Shown in pieces: positions 51,826 to 61,568 of a stretch of 64,000 nucleotides of DNA. The stretch is from WHSW01 sp963742205 (lineage in GTDB: Bacteria; Actinomycetota; Thermoleophilia; Solirubrobacterales; 70-9): the NCBI GenBank assembly GCA_963742205.1, contig CAVUKZ010000006.1, forward strand, positions 1 through 64,000. Reading direction: 5' to 3'. The translations under genes were made by a program, and so were the position numbers. The notes below the pieces were generated by a model. It saw only the letters and a program-made list of their open reading frames with translations, made no database searches and was not told the origin of the DNA. Position 1 is the first letter of the stretch. Every line of letters begins with the position of its first letter.

Positions 51826-53940
51826 TCAGGCCCCAGCCCCGACCGGCTCGGGGGTCGTCGATTCGATGATCTGCTCGGCGATGTTCTGCGGCACCTCTTC
51901 GTAGCGCTCGAACTGCATCGTGTATGTCGCGCGCCCCTGGGTTGAGGAGCGGACATCGGTTGCGTAACCGAACATCTCGCCGAGGGGGACGAAGGCGTGA
52001 ACGGCGAGCGCGTTGCCGCGCGGCTCCTGCCCCTGGACCTTGCCGCGGCGCCGCGAGAGATCGCCGATCACGTCGCCGAGGAACTCCTCGGGCGTGACGA
52101 CCTCCACCGACATCACGGGCTCCAGCAGCACGGGCTTCGCCCGGCGGGCGCCCTCCTGGACCGCCATCGAACCGGCGATCTTGAAGGCCATCTCCGAGGA
52201 GTCGACGTCGTGGTAGGAGCCGTCGACGAGCTCGACCCGGACGTCGACCATCGGGTAGCCGGCCTTGACGCCGGACCCGAGGGCCTCCTCGATCCCCTGC
52301 TCGACGGCGGGGATGAACTCGGTCGGAATGTTGCCGCCCTTGATCCTGTTGACGAAGTCGAAGCCCTCCTCGGGCGCCGGCTCGACGTTGATCACGACGT
52401 GACCGAACTGGCCGCGGCCGCCGGTCTGGCGCACGAAGCGGCCCACGACCTTCTCGACCCGGTCGCGGATCGTCTCGCGATAGGCGACCTGGGGGCGGCC
52501 GACGTTGGCGTCGACGTTGAACTCCCGCAGGAGGCGATCGACGATCACCTCGAGGTGGAGCTCGCCCATGCCGTGGATCAGCGTCTGGCCGGTCTCCTCG
52601 TCGGACTCGACCTGGAAGGTGGGGTCCTCCTCGGCGAGCCGCGCGAGCGACGCCGACAGCTTCTCCTGGTCGGCCTTCGTCTTCGGCTCGATCGCGACCG
52701 CGATCACCGGCTCCGGGAACTCGATCGTCTCGAGGATCGCCGGGGCGTCGGGGGCCGAGAGCGTGTCGCCGGTGGAGGTCTGCTTGAGGCCGACGCCGGC
52801 GACGATGTCGCCCGCGTAGCACTCGTCGATCTCCTCGCGGTGGTTCGCGTGCATCATCAGCAGGCGCCCGATCCGCTCGGTCCGGCCGTTGGTCGCGTTC
52901 AGCACCCGGCTGCCGGCGGTGAGCTTGCCGGAGTAGACGCGGAAATAGGTCAGCTTGCCGACGTAGGGGTCGGCCATCACCTTGAAGGCGAGCGCGGCGA
53001 AGGGCTCGGAGTCGTCGGCGTGGCGCTCGACCTCCTCGCCGACCTCGTCGTCGCCCTTGCCCGAGACGACGTGCCCCTCGACGGGCGGCACCTCGAGCGG
53101 CGACGGCAGCAGCTCGACGATGGCGTCGAGCAGCGGCTGCACGCCCTTGTTCTTGAACGCCGAGCCGCAGAGCACGGGCGTGACCTTGAGGTCGAGCGTC
53201 GCCCGGTGCAGCGACTTGGCGATCCGCTCGTGCGGGATGTCCTGCTCGTCGAGGTACATCTCCATGAGCTCGTCGTCGTAGTCGGCGCAGGCCTCGATCA
53301 GGTGGGTGCGGGCGTCGTGGGCGGCCTCGACGAGGTCCTCGGGAATCTCCTGGTAGCTGAACTCGGTCCCGAGCTCGTCCTCCCAGACGAGGGCCTTGTT
53401 CTCGATCAGGTCGACGACGCCCTTGAAGCCGTCCTCGGCGCCGATCGGAAGCTGGATCGGCAGCGGGTTGGCCCCGAGGCGCTCGCGCATCGTCTGCACG
53501 GCCTTGCCGAAGTCGGCGCCGATGCGGTCCATCTTGTTGATGAAGGCGATCCGCGGCACCTGGTACTTGTCGGCCTGGCGCCAGACGGTCTCGGACTGCG
53601 GCTCGACCCCGGCGACCGAGTCGAAGACGGCGATCGCGCCGTCGAGGACGCGCAGCGAGCGCTCCACCTCGACCGTGAAGTCGACGTGTCCCGGGGTGTC
53701 GAGGATGTTGATCCGGTGCCCCTCCCACTCGCAGGCGGTGGCGGCGGAGGTGATCGTGATCCCCCGCTCCTGCTCCTGCTCCATCCAGTCCATGACGGCA
53801 GCACCCTCGTGGACCTCACCCATCTTGTGGGTGCGGCCGGTGTAGTAAAGGATGCGCTCGGTAGTCGTCGTCTTACCGGCGTCGATGTGGGCCATGATCC
53901 CGATGTTGCGGGTCTTCTCTAGGGGGAAGGTGCGAGGCAT
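51826..53940 (-). CDS. fusA: Elongation factor G
   Basis: The 704-residue translocase GTPase has the P-loop AHIDAGKTTTTERIL, switch II DTPGHVDFTVEVERSL, NKMDRIGADF, and domain IV with GGRGQFGHVVINVEPAPEEG. Domain V ends before ...MQFERYEEVPQNIAEQIIES. The long antisense reading frame over it is a codon-bias artefact. Its own leader (53,941-54,060) contains an intrinsic terminator-like hairpin. Confidence 0.98.
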   Translation of the reverse strand: MPRTFPLEKTRNIGIMAHIDAGKTTTTERILYYTGRTHKMGEVHEGAAVMDWMEQEQERGITITSAATACEWEGHRINILDTPGHVDFTVEVERSLRVLDGAIAVFDSVAGVEPQSETVWRQADKYQVPRIAFINKMDRIGADFGKAVQTMRERLGANPLPIQLPIGAEDGFKGVVDLIENKALVWEDELGTEFSYQEIPEDLVEAAHDARTHLIEACADYDDELMEMYLDEQDIPHERIAKSLHRATLDLKVTPVLCGSAFKNKGVQPLLDAIVELLPSPLEVPPVEGHVVSGKGDDEVGEEVERHADDSEPFAALAFKVMADPYVGKLTYFRVYSGKLTAGSRVLNATNGRTERIGRLLMMHANHREEIDECYAGDIVAGVGLKQTSTGDTLSAPDAPAILETIEFPEPVIAVAIEPKTKADQEKLSASLARLAEEDPTFQVESDEETGQTLIHGMGELHLEVIVDRLLREFNVDANVGRPQVAYRETIRDRVEKVVGRFVRQTGGRGQFGHVVINVEPAPEEGFDFVNRIKGGNIPTEFIPAVEQGIEEALGSGVKAGYPMVDVRVELVDGSYHDVDSSEMAFKIAGSMAVQEGARRAKPVLLEPVMSVEVVTPEEFLGDVIGDLSRRRGKVQGQEPRGNALAVHAFVPLGEMFGYATDVRSSTQGRATYTMQFERYEEVPQNIAEQIIESTTPEPVGAGA

Positions 53941-54039
53941 GTTTCTAAAAGAGTCCGGTTCTGGTTGCTGTAGTTTTCGGCGGGCGGGCGATTCTGTGTC
54001 CGAAGGAGGAGAACCAGGCAGGACGCGGTCTCAGCGCAC

Positions 54040-54059
54040 AAAAAAGGCCCCTGCGGGCC
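54040..54059 (-). terminator. Intrinsic terminator upstream of fusA
   Basis: On the minus strand GGCCC-GCAG-GGGCC is followed directly by six T. It lies about 100 bases before the fusA ATG. It could stop transcripts arriving from rpsL-rpsG across the inserted genes, or act as an attenuator in the fusA leader. Confidence 0.6.
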
Positions 54060-54205
54060 CAGCGCTCAGATCGCCATTTAGCCCGGAAACGCCCCTATGT
54101 TGTGCGGCTCTCCATGGAAGGAATCTCCGCCGCGAGCCGCGCTCGGCGCGGGCCGCGGGCGACGCATGACTATAGCAGAGGCATGAGGGGCTCCCGGGCG
54201 CTCAG

Positions 54206-55223
54206 ATGGGCCTAAGACAGCGGATCTCAAGCTGGCGAGGGGGGGATTCGGAGGCGCGGAAAAAGCGCGATGCGCGGCGACGCCAGCGCACCCGCGCGGA
54301 CGCCGCCGCGGCCCAGCAGAAGGCGCTCGCCAAGGGGGAGCCGAAGCGGCGCGCCGCGACCAAGCCGGGACGCACCGCGTCCGGCGACGCGCGCAAGGTC
54401 GGGTCCGAGGTCGCCTCGATCGGGGTGGAGGTCGCGAAGCTCGCGCGCGAGATGGTCGTCATCCCGCTGCAGCTGTGGCTGGCGGCCGCCGAGGTCGCGG
54501 GCAGGGTCGTGCTCGGGGCCTGGCTGCGGTTCGTGCTCCCGGTGTTGCGCGCGCCTCGGGCGGGCGGGAGCCGCGGCCCTGAGCTTTGGCGAGCGCCACG
54601 TGACGCCGGCGCGCGCGGTCACCGCGGTCGGCCTCGTGGCGATCGGTGCGCTGGCGGCCTCGCAGTGGCTCGACTATCGCTCGATCAGCATCGGCGCCGA
54701 CGCCTACTCGGACGCCGTCGGCAGCGTCGCCCCGCCGCCGCAGGTGGACAGCGACATCGCCGGGCACGCCCACGGCTGGGTGATGCTCCCCCTGGCGCTG
54801 CTCGCCCTGGTCGCGGTGGTGCTCGCGGTGACGAGCAGGCGCCGGCGGCGGATCGCGCTGGCGCTGGTGCCGATCGGGATCGCGGTGCTCGCGATCAGCC
54901 TCGCGGTCGACGCCCCGAAGGGCCTCGACGAGGGCGAGGCCGCGCTCGCCTACGAGGGGGCGACCGCGAGCCTGCTCGAGGGCTTTTGGATGCAGATCGT
55001 CACCGGCTCGGTGCTGATCGCGTGCGGCCTGATGCTGCCGCTCTACCTCCGGCCGGCCCGCGCCACCGTGGTCACCGGGCCCAGCCCCGCGGCGGTGATC
55101 GCGGGCAAGGTCAAGGCGGCGGCCGGGCGGGTGCCGCGGCCCCGGCTGCGGATGCCGAGCCTGCCGCGCCGCCGCCCCGCTCGCCGGCGGGCGAAGCGCA
55201 AGGTGCAGGGAGCCGGAACGTGA
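54206..55223 (+). CDS. Hypothetical membrane protein 1, frameshifted
   Basis: A basic N-terminus (RKKRDARRRQRTRADAAAAQ) precedes an amphipathic region (VGVEVAKLAREMVVIPLQ-like). After a single-base break near 54,560 it continues with GERHVTPARAVTAVGLVAIG, an external loop DYRSISIGADAYSDAVGS, further helices (WVMLPLALLALVAVVLAVTS, IALALVPIGIAVLAISLAVD) and a very basic C-terminal tail. No family is recognised. It is on the opposite strand to the str genes around it and overlaps the next gene's GTG by its stop. Confidence 0.6.
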
Positions 55224-55854
55224 GCGAGACGGCGGAGCTGTCGAAGGCGACCCGCCTGCTCCCGCGTGGCGGTGATCGCCGCGGCGATCTGCCTGTTCGC
55301 GTCCGAGCTCATGACCGTGTTCGACTTCACCCCGCCGGGCGCCGAGCCGCTCTGCGCCCAGGGCGGTGCCGACCGGCACGGGAACGCGCTGATCGTGCTC
55401 GCCGTGTTCGCCGTGGTCGCACTGGTGATCGCGATCTTCGCGGGCTCGAAGCCGGCCGCGATCGCGGTCGCCGCCGCGGGTGGGGTGGCGCTGCTGATCT
55501 TTCTGATCGGCGACCTGCGGGTCGCCAACGCTCAGGGCTCGCTGAACGAGGGGTGCGGCGCCCTCGGCGACTCGTTCATCGACGCCAAGGCGGTCCCGCA
55601 GGGGGGCTTTTGGCTCGAGATGGTCGGGCTCGCTGGCGCTGACGGTCACCGGGATCGCGCTCGCAACGATGAACCCGGATCAGCTGCGCGCCCTGCGGCC
55701 GCCGCGCCGCCAGCGGCCGACCGAGGAGCGGGGCGGGCCGAACCCGGCGGAACACCCGGCACCGGCGCCCGCGTCGCACGCGAGCGGAGGGACCGAGGAG
55801 AAGGGGCGGCTGGCGCGGCTGGCCCGCCGGCCGCGGACGCGTCAGCGCGGTTGA
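55220..55854 (+). CDS. Hypothetical membrane protein 2, frameshifted
   Basis: GTG at 55,220 overlaps the stop of membrane protein 1. It reads VSETAELSKATRLLP, then after a break near 55,265 VAVIAAAICLFASELMTVFD, an external FTPPGAEPLCAQGG, helices ALIVLAVFAVVALVIAIFAG and AVAAAGGVALLIFLIGDLRV, a second Cys-containing loop LNEGCGALGDSF, and after a break near 55,630 LALTVTGIALATMNP. The tail is Pro/Arg-rich. The two Cys could form a disulfide outside the membrane. Probably acts with membrane protein 1; function unknown. Confidence 0.6.
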
Positions 55855-55858
55855 GGAG

Positions 55859-56329
55859 CTACCAGCGGTAGTGCGCGAAGGCCTTGTTGGCCTGCGCCAT
55901 GCGGTAGATGTCGTCCTTGCGCTTCCAGGCGCCGCCCTGCTGGGAGAGCGAGTCGAGGATCTCGTTGGCGAGCCGCTCGGACATCAACTTTTCGCGCCGG
56001 TTGCGGGCGAAGCCGACGAGCCAGCGGACGGCGAGCGTCCTGGCGCGGCGGGGCGGAACCTCGACGGGCACCTGGTAGGTGGCGCCGCCGACCCGGCGCG
56101 AGCGAACCTCGAGCACCGGGGTGAGCTCCTTGATCGAGTCCTCGAGCACCTCGACCGGAGCCCGGCCGCTGCGCTCGCCGACGATCGCCAGGGCGTCGTA
56201 GGTGATCTGCTCCGCGGTCGACTTCTTGCCGTCCTGCATGACCTTGTTGATCACCTGCTGGACGAGCCGACTGCGGTGAACGGAGTCGGCCTCGATCGGG
56301 CGGATTGCGGCGCGGGCGCGGCGGGGCAT
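55859..56329 (-). CDS. rpsG: 30S ribosomal protein S7
   Basis: The 156-residue protein: MPRRARAAIRPIEADSVHRS, LVQQVINKVMQDGKKSTAEQ, VGGATYQVPVEVPPRRARTL and a C-terminal RMAQANKAFAHYRW. It organises the 30S head. Three bases after rpsL; its stop is four bases from the convergent membrane protein 2. Confidence 0.97.
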   Translation of the reverse strand: MPRRARAAIRPIEADSVHRSRLVQQVINKVMQDGKKSTAEQITYDALAIVGERSGRAPVEVLEDSIKELTPVLEVRSRRVGGATYQVPVEVPPRRARTLAVRWLVGFARNRREKLMSERLANEILDSLSQQGGAWKRKDDIYRMAQANKAFAHYRW

Positions 56330-56332
56330 CGA

Positions 56333-56725
56333 CTAGCGCTTGACGCCGTACATGGACCGTGACTGCTTGCGGTCCGAGACGCCGGAGGCGTCGAGGGTGC
56401 CCCGGATCACCTTGTAGCGAACGCCCGGCAGGTCCTTGACGCGGCCGCCGCGGACGAGCACGACCGAGTGCTCCTGAAGGTTGTGGCCCTCGCCCGGGAT
56501 GTAGCAGGTGACCTCCATCCCGTTGGTGAGCCGGACGCGCGCGACCTTGCGCAGGGCCGAGTTCGGCTTCTTCGGGGTCGCCGTGTACACGCGCGTGCAG
56601 ACTCCGCGCCGCTGCGGGGCGGAGATCCGGCGCTTGCGCCCCTGGCCCGACTTGAGGCCCGGGGTGGCGACCTTCTTCTGCGGGGGCTTGCGCCCCTTTC
56701 TGATCAGCTGGTTCGTACTCGGCAC
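56333..56725 (-). CDS. rpsL: 30S ribosomal protein S12
   Basis: The 130-residue protein begins PSTNQLIRKGRKPPQKK after a GTG. The decoding-site loop TPKKPNSALRKVARVRLTNG and GHNLQEHSVVLVRGGRVKDL are intact, with the usual streptomycin-sensitive lysines. A longer in-frame upstream reading is not S12-like. Confidence 0.96.
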   Translation of the reverse strand: MPSTNQLIRKGRKPPQKKVATPGLKSGQGRKRRISAPQRRGVCTRVYTATPKKPNSALRKVARVRLTNGMEVTCYIPGEGHNLQEHSVVLVRGGRVKDLPGVRYKVIRGTLDASGVSDRKQSRSMYGVKR

Positions 56726-56779
56726 GGCGGCGGAAGATAGCAGGGAGAGTGCGAAACTCAGCCTCGGTACGCTCAATCC

Positions 56780-57277
56780 GTGACCTCAGATCGTCCGGTT
56801 TTGGCCGTTGACGTCGACGGGGTGATCAGCATCTTCGGCTTCGACGGGCCACCCGACGAGGTCGGTGGGCGCTTTCATCTGATCGACGGGATGGCCCATT
56901 GCATCTCCGATCGCGCCGGCCCCGAGCTGCGGCGCCTGGGCGAGGTCTACGAACTGATCTGGGCGACCGGGTGGGAGGACCGCGCCAACGACATGCTGCC
57001 GACGATCCTCGGCCTGCCGGGGACGCTGCCGTGCCTGCGCTTCGACGGCCGCGCCCGTTTCGGCACCGCCCACTGGAAGCTCGAGGCGCTCGATCGCTAC
57101 TCGGGCGACCGGGCGCTGGCGTGGATCGACGACTCGCTCGATTCGAGCTGCCAGGAGTGGGCCATGGCGCGCCGAGCGCCGACGCTGCTGGCCCCAACGG
57201 AGCCGCACATCGGGATCACCGAGAAGCACACCGAGAAGCTGTTGGCGTGGGTTCGCGACGGGTACACTCGCCGCTGA
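56780..57277 (+). CDS. HAD-like protein
   Basis: The 165-residue compact protein has LAVDVDGVISIFG (motif I Asp-x-Asp), LIWATGWEDRAND (motif II) and LAWIDDSLDSSCQEW (motif IV acidic pair). The spacing fits a small haloacid-dehalogenase-type phosphatase or its inactive relative. GTG start. It is divergent from rpsL across only about 54 bases. Confidence 0.75.
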   Translation: MTSDRPVLAVDVDGVISIFGFDGPPDEVGGRFHLIDGMAHCISDRAGPELRRLGEVYELIWATGWEDRANDMLPTILGLPGTLPCLRFDGRARFGTAHWKLEALDRYSGDRALAWIDDSLDSSCQEWAMARRAPTLLAPTEPHIGITEKHTEKLLAWVRDGYTRR

Positions 57278-57318
57278 GGGGCCCGTCGCGGCGGGCCGGT
57301 ATGTGAGACGAGGGCCAA

Positions 57319-57606
57319 GTGCACGGATTCCTGCCCATTTTCTTCCTCATGGTGATCCTGAAGATCCCGGTCGGGCTGCTGCTCTACCTCGTCTGGTGGG
57401 CCTTCCACGCCGAGACCCAGCCGGAGGAGGCGCCGCCGGACTCCGACGATCACCGCTTCCGCCGGTTCCGCCGCGAGCCAAAGCGCCCGCGCGGCCCGCG
57501 GCGCGGTGGCCATGGGCCCGACGCCCTGCCGCTGCCCGACTGCCCGCCGGGCGGGCGCGCGCGGGTGGCCAACGAGCCGACGCCGGCCCGCGCTCGCGCG
57601 CACTGA
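57319..57606 (+). CDS. Small single-pass membrane protein
   Basis: The 95-residue protein has one N-terminal membrane helix (FLPIFFLMVILKIPVGLLLY) followed by a disordered basic/Pro-rich tail (RFRRFRREPKRPRGPRRG). GTG start. Function unknown; it is 41 bases after the HAD-like gene and may be in its operon. Confidence 0.65.
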   Translation: MHGFLPIFFLMVILKIPVGLLLYLVWWAFHAETQPEEAPPDSDDHRFRRFRREPKRPRGPRRGGHGPDALPLPDCPPGGRARVANEPTPARARAH

Positions 57607-57619
57607 GCTCGGGCGCCGA

Positions 57620-58696
57620 CTAGCCCAGCGCCTGCTCGAGGTCCGCGACCAGGTCCTCGGCGGCCTCGATGCCGCATGAGAGCCGGACCAGGTCGGCCGG
57701 GACGGCGGCATCGGAGTCCTCGACCGACTGGTGGGTCATCGCCTGAGGGACCTCGATCAGCGACTCCACCCCGCCGAGCGATTCGGCGAGGGAGAAGATC
57801 TCCGTCCGCGTGGCGATCCCGATCGCGTCCGGGTGGCGGAAGGAGACCATGCCGCCGTAGCCCGGCCAGCGCACGCCCTCGACCCCGGGCGCGCCGTGCA
57901 GCCAGTCGCTGACTGCCCGCCCGTTGTCGGTGTGCCTGGCGACGCGCAGGGCCAGGGTGCGCAGGCCGCGATGGACCAGGAAGCAGTCGAACGGGGCCGG
58001 CACCGCGCCGACCGAGTTCTGGACGAACCGGATCCGTTCGTGCAGCGCGGCGTCGGCGGTGATCGTGGCGCCGCCGACGACGTCCGAGTGGCCGCCGATG
58101 TACTTGGTGGTCGAGTGCACGACCGCGGTCGCGCCGAGCTCCAGCGGCCGCTGGACGATCGGGGTCGCGAAGGTGTTGTCGACCACCACCATCCGCCCCT
58201 CGGCCGCGGCGACCACCGCGGGGATGTCGATCTCGTTCAGCAGCGGGTTCGTCGGCGTCTCGACCCAGATCAGGCGCGTCTCGTCGCGCAGCGCGTCGGC
58301 GACGGCGTCGAGGTCGGTCTGGTCGACGAGGTCATAGGCGAGGCCGAAGCGGGCGAGCACCTTGTCGACCAGCCGGTAGGTGCCGCCGTAGAGGTCCAGC
58401 GGCAGGATCAGGTGGTCGCCGGCGTCGAGCGCCGCGGTCAGCAGCGCGTGCGTCGCCGCCATCCCGCTGGCGAAGGCGGCGCCATGGCCACCCTCGAGCT
58501 CGCCGAGGGCCCGCTCCAGCGCCGCGCGCGTCGGGTTCGCCGAACGCGAGTAGTCGTAGTCCTCCACGAACTCGCCCGGCGCCGGCTGGACGAAGGTCGA
58601 GGTCTGGTGGATCGGCGGGATCACCGAGCCGAAGCTCGGGTCGGGATCGAGCCCCGCGTGAACTACGCGAGTGTCGATGCGCTTGTTCTCGCTCAC
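57620..58696 (-). CDS. Cystathionine gamma-synthase/lyase-like PLP enzyme
   Basis: The 358-residue protein of the Cys/Met-metabolism fold type I family. The PLP lysine is in HSTTKYIGGHSDVVGG; DYDYSRSANPTRAALERALG and VVDNTFATPIVQRPLELGA are hallmark segments. It starts at GTG 58,696, overlapping the stop of the beta-synthase in GTGA, so the two act together. With cystathionine beta-synthase next to it, gamma-lyase (cysteine from homocysteine) is the more likely role, but gamma-synthase cannot be excluded by sequence alone. Confidence 0.85.
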   Translation of the reverse strand: MSENKRIDTRVVHAGLDPDPSFGSVIPPIHQTSTFVQPAPGEFVEDYDYSRSANPTRAALERALGELEGGHGAAFASGMAATHALLTAALDAGDHLILPLDLYGGTYRLVDKVLARFGLAYDLVDQTDLDAVADALRDETRLIWVETPTNPLLNEIDIPAVVAAAEGRMVVVDNTFATPIVQRPLELGATAVVHSTTKYIGGHSDVVGGATITADAALHERIRFVQNSVGAVPAPFDCFLVHRGLRTLALRVARHTDNGRAVSDWLHGAPGVEGVRWPGYGGMVSFRHPDAIGIATRTEIFSLAESLGGVESLIEVPQAMTHQSVEDSDAAVPADLVRLSCGIEAAEDLVADLEQALG

Positions 58697-60066
58697 TGGT
58701 TCAACGCTTCGATCAGGTCGACTGAGGCGAGGATGCCGAGCGCGCGGCCGTTCTCGACGATGATCACCGGCTTGCGCTCGTCGAGGATCATGTGGATCGC
58801 CTCGTTGGCCGGACTGCGCGCGTCGAGCTCCGGCAGCGGGGGTTCGATCACCTCGGTGACCGGCTCGCCGAGGATCCCTGGCTGGTCCGCCGAGGCCATC
58901 AGCAGACCGCGCTCGCTGACCGTGCCCATGAAGGCGCGCCCGTCCTCGCCGGAGACGACCGGCACCTGCGAGACGCCGTGCTCGCGCATCAGCTCCAGGG
59001 CCTGCCCCACCTGGTCGTGGCTGCCGACGGTGAGCATCGGGCGGTCGACGCCGCGCGAGCGGATCACCTCGCCGACGGTGAGCGCGCCGGTGTCGCCGAG
59101 GTACCCGTGCTCGCGCATCCAGGAGTCGTTGAAGACCTTCGAGACGTACGGGCGGCCCCCGTCCGGGATCACCGTGGCCACCAGCGCGTCGGGGTCGTCG
59201 AGCCCCCGCGCGACCTCGACGGCGGCGACCAGCGCCGTGCCGGTCGAGCCGCCGGCGAACAGGCCCTCGCGCGCGACCAGGCGGCGGGCCATCAGGAACG
59301 AGTCGCGGTCGGAGACCCGCACGTAGCGGTCGACGACCTCGGGATCGAAGGTGCCGGGCCAGAAGTCCTCGCCGATGCCCTCGACCCGGTAGGGATGGAC
59401 CGGGCCGCCGGAGTAGATCGAGCCCTCGGGATCGGCGCCGATCACCTCGACCTCGGGGTTTTGCTCCTTGATGAAGCGCCCGACGCCGCTGATCGTGCCG
59501 CCGGTGCCGACCGCGATCACCAGGTGGGTGAGGCCCTCGCCGGTCTGGCGCCACAGCTCGGGTCCCGTCGTCGCGTAGTGGCTGGCGGGGTTGGCGTCGT
59601 TGAAGTACTGATTGGGCTGGAAGGCGCCGTCGATCTCCTCGGTGAGCCGGTCGGCGACGCGGTAGTACGACTGGGGCGAGTCGGGCTCGACCGCGGTCGG
59701 GCAGACGACGACCTCGGCCCCGAACGCGCGCAGGGTGTCGATCTTCTCGCGGCTCATCTTGTCCGGCATCACCGCGATCACCCTGTAGCCGCGCAGGGCG
59801 GCCGCCATCGCAAGACCGAGGCCGGTGTTGCCGGATGTGGGCTCGATCAGGGTGCCTCCCGGGCGGAGGGTTCCGTCGCGCTCAGCGGCCTCGATCATCG
59901 CCAGCGCCGGCCGGTCCTTGATCGAGCCGCCCGGGTTTACGTATTCGACCTTGGCGACGATCGGCGTCCGCACCTCGGGCGCGATCCGCGACAGCCGGAC
60001 CACCGGCGTCTCGCCGATCAGGTCGAGGACCGAGTCATGAATCTCGTGGCCCGACGCCGCTCCCAC
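58693..60066 (-). CDS. cbs: Cystathionine beta-synthase
   Basis: The 457-residue fold type II PLP enzyme: catalytic Lys in VNPGGSIKDRPALAMIEAAE, PLP-phosphate and substrate loop LIEPTSGNTGLGLAMAAALR, and VIAVGTGGTISGVGRFIKEQ. From about residue 335 a pair of CBS domains follows (RPMLTVGSHDQVGQALELMR and the second around PANEAIHMILDERKPVIIVE). The domain pair distinguishes it from plain cysteine synthase. It condenses serine and homocysteine. ATG start, 67 bases from the divergent P450. Confidence 0.92.
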   Translation of the reverse strand: MGAASGHEIHDSVLDLIGETPVVRLSRIAPEVRTPIVAKVEYVNPGGSIKDRPALAMIEAAERDGTLRPGGTLIEPTSGNTGLGLAMAAALRGYRVIAVMPDKMSREKIDTLRAFGAEVVVCPTAVEPDSPQSYYRVADRLTEEIDGAFQPNQYFNDANPASHYATTGPELWRQTGEGLTHLVIAVGTGGTISGVGRFIKEQNPEVEVIGADPEGSIYSGGPVHPYRVEGIGEDFWPGTFDPEVVDRYVRVSDRDSFLMARRLVAREGLFAGGSTGTALVAAVEVARGLDDPDALVATVIPDGGRPYVSKVFNDSWMREHGYLGDTGALTVGEVIRSRGVDRPMLTVGSHDQVGQALELMREHGVSQVPVVSGEDGRAFMGTVSERGLLMASADQPGILGEPVTEVIEPPLPELDARSPANEAIHMILDERKPVIIVENGRALGILASVDLIEALNQ

Positions 60067-60133
60067 GGCTGGAGCTTACGACGCCCGGAGCCGGGCGTAA
60101 TCGACACGTGACTATGTAACACTTAGCGATGTC

Positions 60134-61568
60134 ATGGTTGTGCGGGTCCAGGAGCGGCCCTCCGAGGGGCAAGCGGTCGAGGGGTCGATCGGCGAGGCCC
60201 CGCCGTCGCCCGCCGGCCCGCTCGAGGACGGCCCGGTCGACGGACTGATCGCGCCGCCGGAGATCCCCCTCCCCCGCACGGTTCAGGTGCTGCGCTTCAA
60301 CCAGCGCCAGATCGAGTTCGTCTTCCGCGCCCGCCGCCGGTTCGGCGACGTGTTCCGGATGCGCGGCACGATCGGCGGCGACCCGGTGATCACCTCCCAC
60401 CCCGACCACGTGCGCTCGCTGTTCACCGCCAAGCCCGAGCAGGCGCCGTCGATCACCGGCGAGTCGCCGCTGCGGCCGATCGTGGGGCCGAACTCGGTGC
60501 TGACCGCGGTCGGCCCGCGCCACATGCGCCAGCGCAAGCTGCTGCTCCCTCCCTTCCACGGCGACGCGATCGACCGCTACGCGCGCATGATCACCTCCGT
60601 CACCGAGCGCGAGATCGACGGCTGGCCGCTCGGCCGTCCGTTCGCGCTCGCGCCGCGGATGCAGGCGATCACGCTCGACGTGATCATGTCGGGGATCTTC
60701 GGGATCGAGGGCCGTCCCGGGCGCGGGACGCCGGAGCACTGGCTGCGCCAGGCCGTGAAGCGCCTCGTGGCCGTCTCGACCTGGCCGGTGGCCCAGCTCG
60801 CCGAGCTCATGAACGTGGGCAACGACGAGCCCGTCGGCGCGACCAAGGCCGGGCTGGCGCTGCTCGACCGGCCGACCTACGCCGTGATCGCGAAGCGGCG
60901 CCACGCCGAGGACCTCGACGAGCGCCGCGACATCCTCTCCCTGCTGCTGCTGGCGCGCACCGAGGACGGCGAGGCGCTCACCGACCGCGAGGTGCGCGAC
61001 GAGCTCCTCACCCTGGTGCTCGCCGGCCACGAGACGACCGCCAATTCGCTCGCGTGGGCCTGGGAGCGACTCGTGCGCGCGCCGCACGCCTACGAGCGCC
61101 TGCGCGAAGCCGTCCGCTCCGACGACGAGGCCGAGGATGAGGTCGAGCGCGTGATCTGGGAGGCCATGCGCTCGCGCCCGGTGATCCCGATCATCGGCCG
61201 CCGGGTGATGGTGCCGTGGCAGCTCGGCGACTACCTCGTCGAGCCCGACAGCCCGGTGGCGATGAGCATCCTGCTCGTCCACCACCGCGAGGACGTCTAC
61301 CCGAACCCGTTCGACTTCCTGCCCGGAGCGCTGGCGCGGCCACAAGCCGGGCACGTACGAGTGGATCCCGTTCGGCGGCGGCATCCGCCGTTGCCTCGGG
61401 GCGGCGCTCGCGATGGCCGAGCAGCGCGTGGTCCTCACCGAGATGGCCCGGAGGCTCGATCTGGAAGCCGACGACCCGGAGCCGGAGAGGGCCGTGCACC
61501 GCAACGTCACGATGATCCCGAGCCGAGGCGGGCGAGTGGTCGTTCGAGGGCGCGTCGGAGGTCGGTGA
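60134..61568 (+). CDS. Cytochrome P450, single-base frameshift
   Basis: A soluble bacterial P450 of about 477 residues. The I-helix is LLTLVLAGHETTANSLAWAW, with the oxygen-activating ETT; the ExxR-type K-helix is RVIWEAMRSRPVIP. The PERW segment and the haem loop WIPFGGGIRRCLGAALAMAE are reached only after removing one base near 61,327 (CCCGGAG to CCCGAG). The long N-terminal lead (about 40 residues, Pro/Gly-rich) has no membrane helix. The 3' end overlaps the convergent DUF559 gene by 62 bases. Substrate unknown. Confidence 0.85.

Noticed and set aside
51997..53922. A 641-residue plus-strand reading frame across fusA
   Set aside because: It is exactly antisense to a full-length, motif-complete EF-G gene and consists of Asp/Val/Leu/Arg-rich sequence typical of antisense frames in GC-rich DNA.
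60067..60133. A riboswitch (S-box or cobalamin type) in front of cbs
   Set aside because: Only 67 bases separate cbs from the divergent P450, too short for such structures, and none of their conserved blocks was seen.
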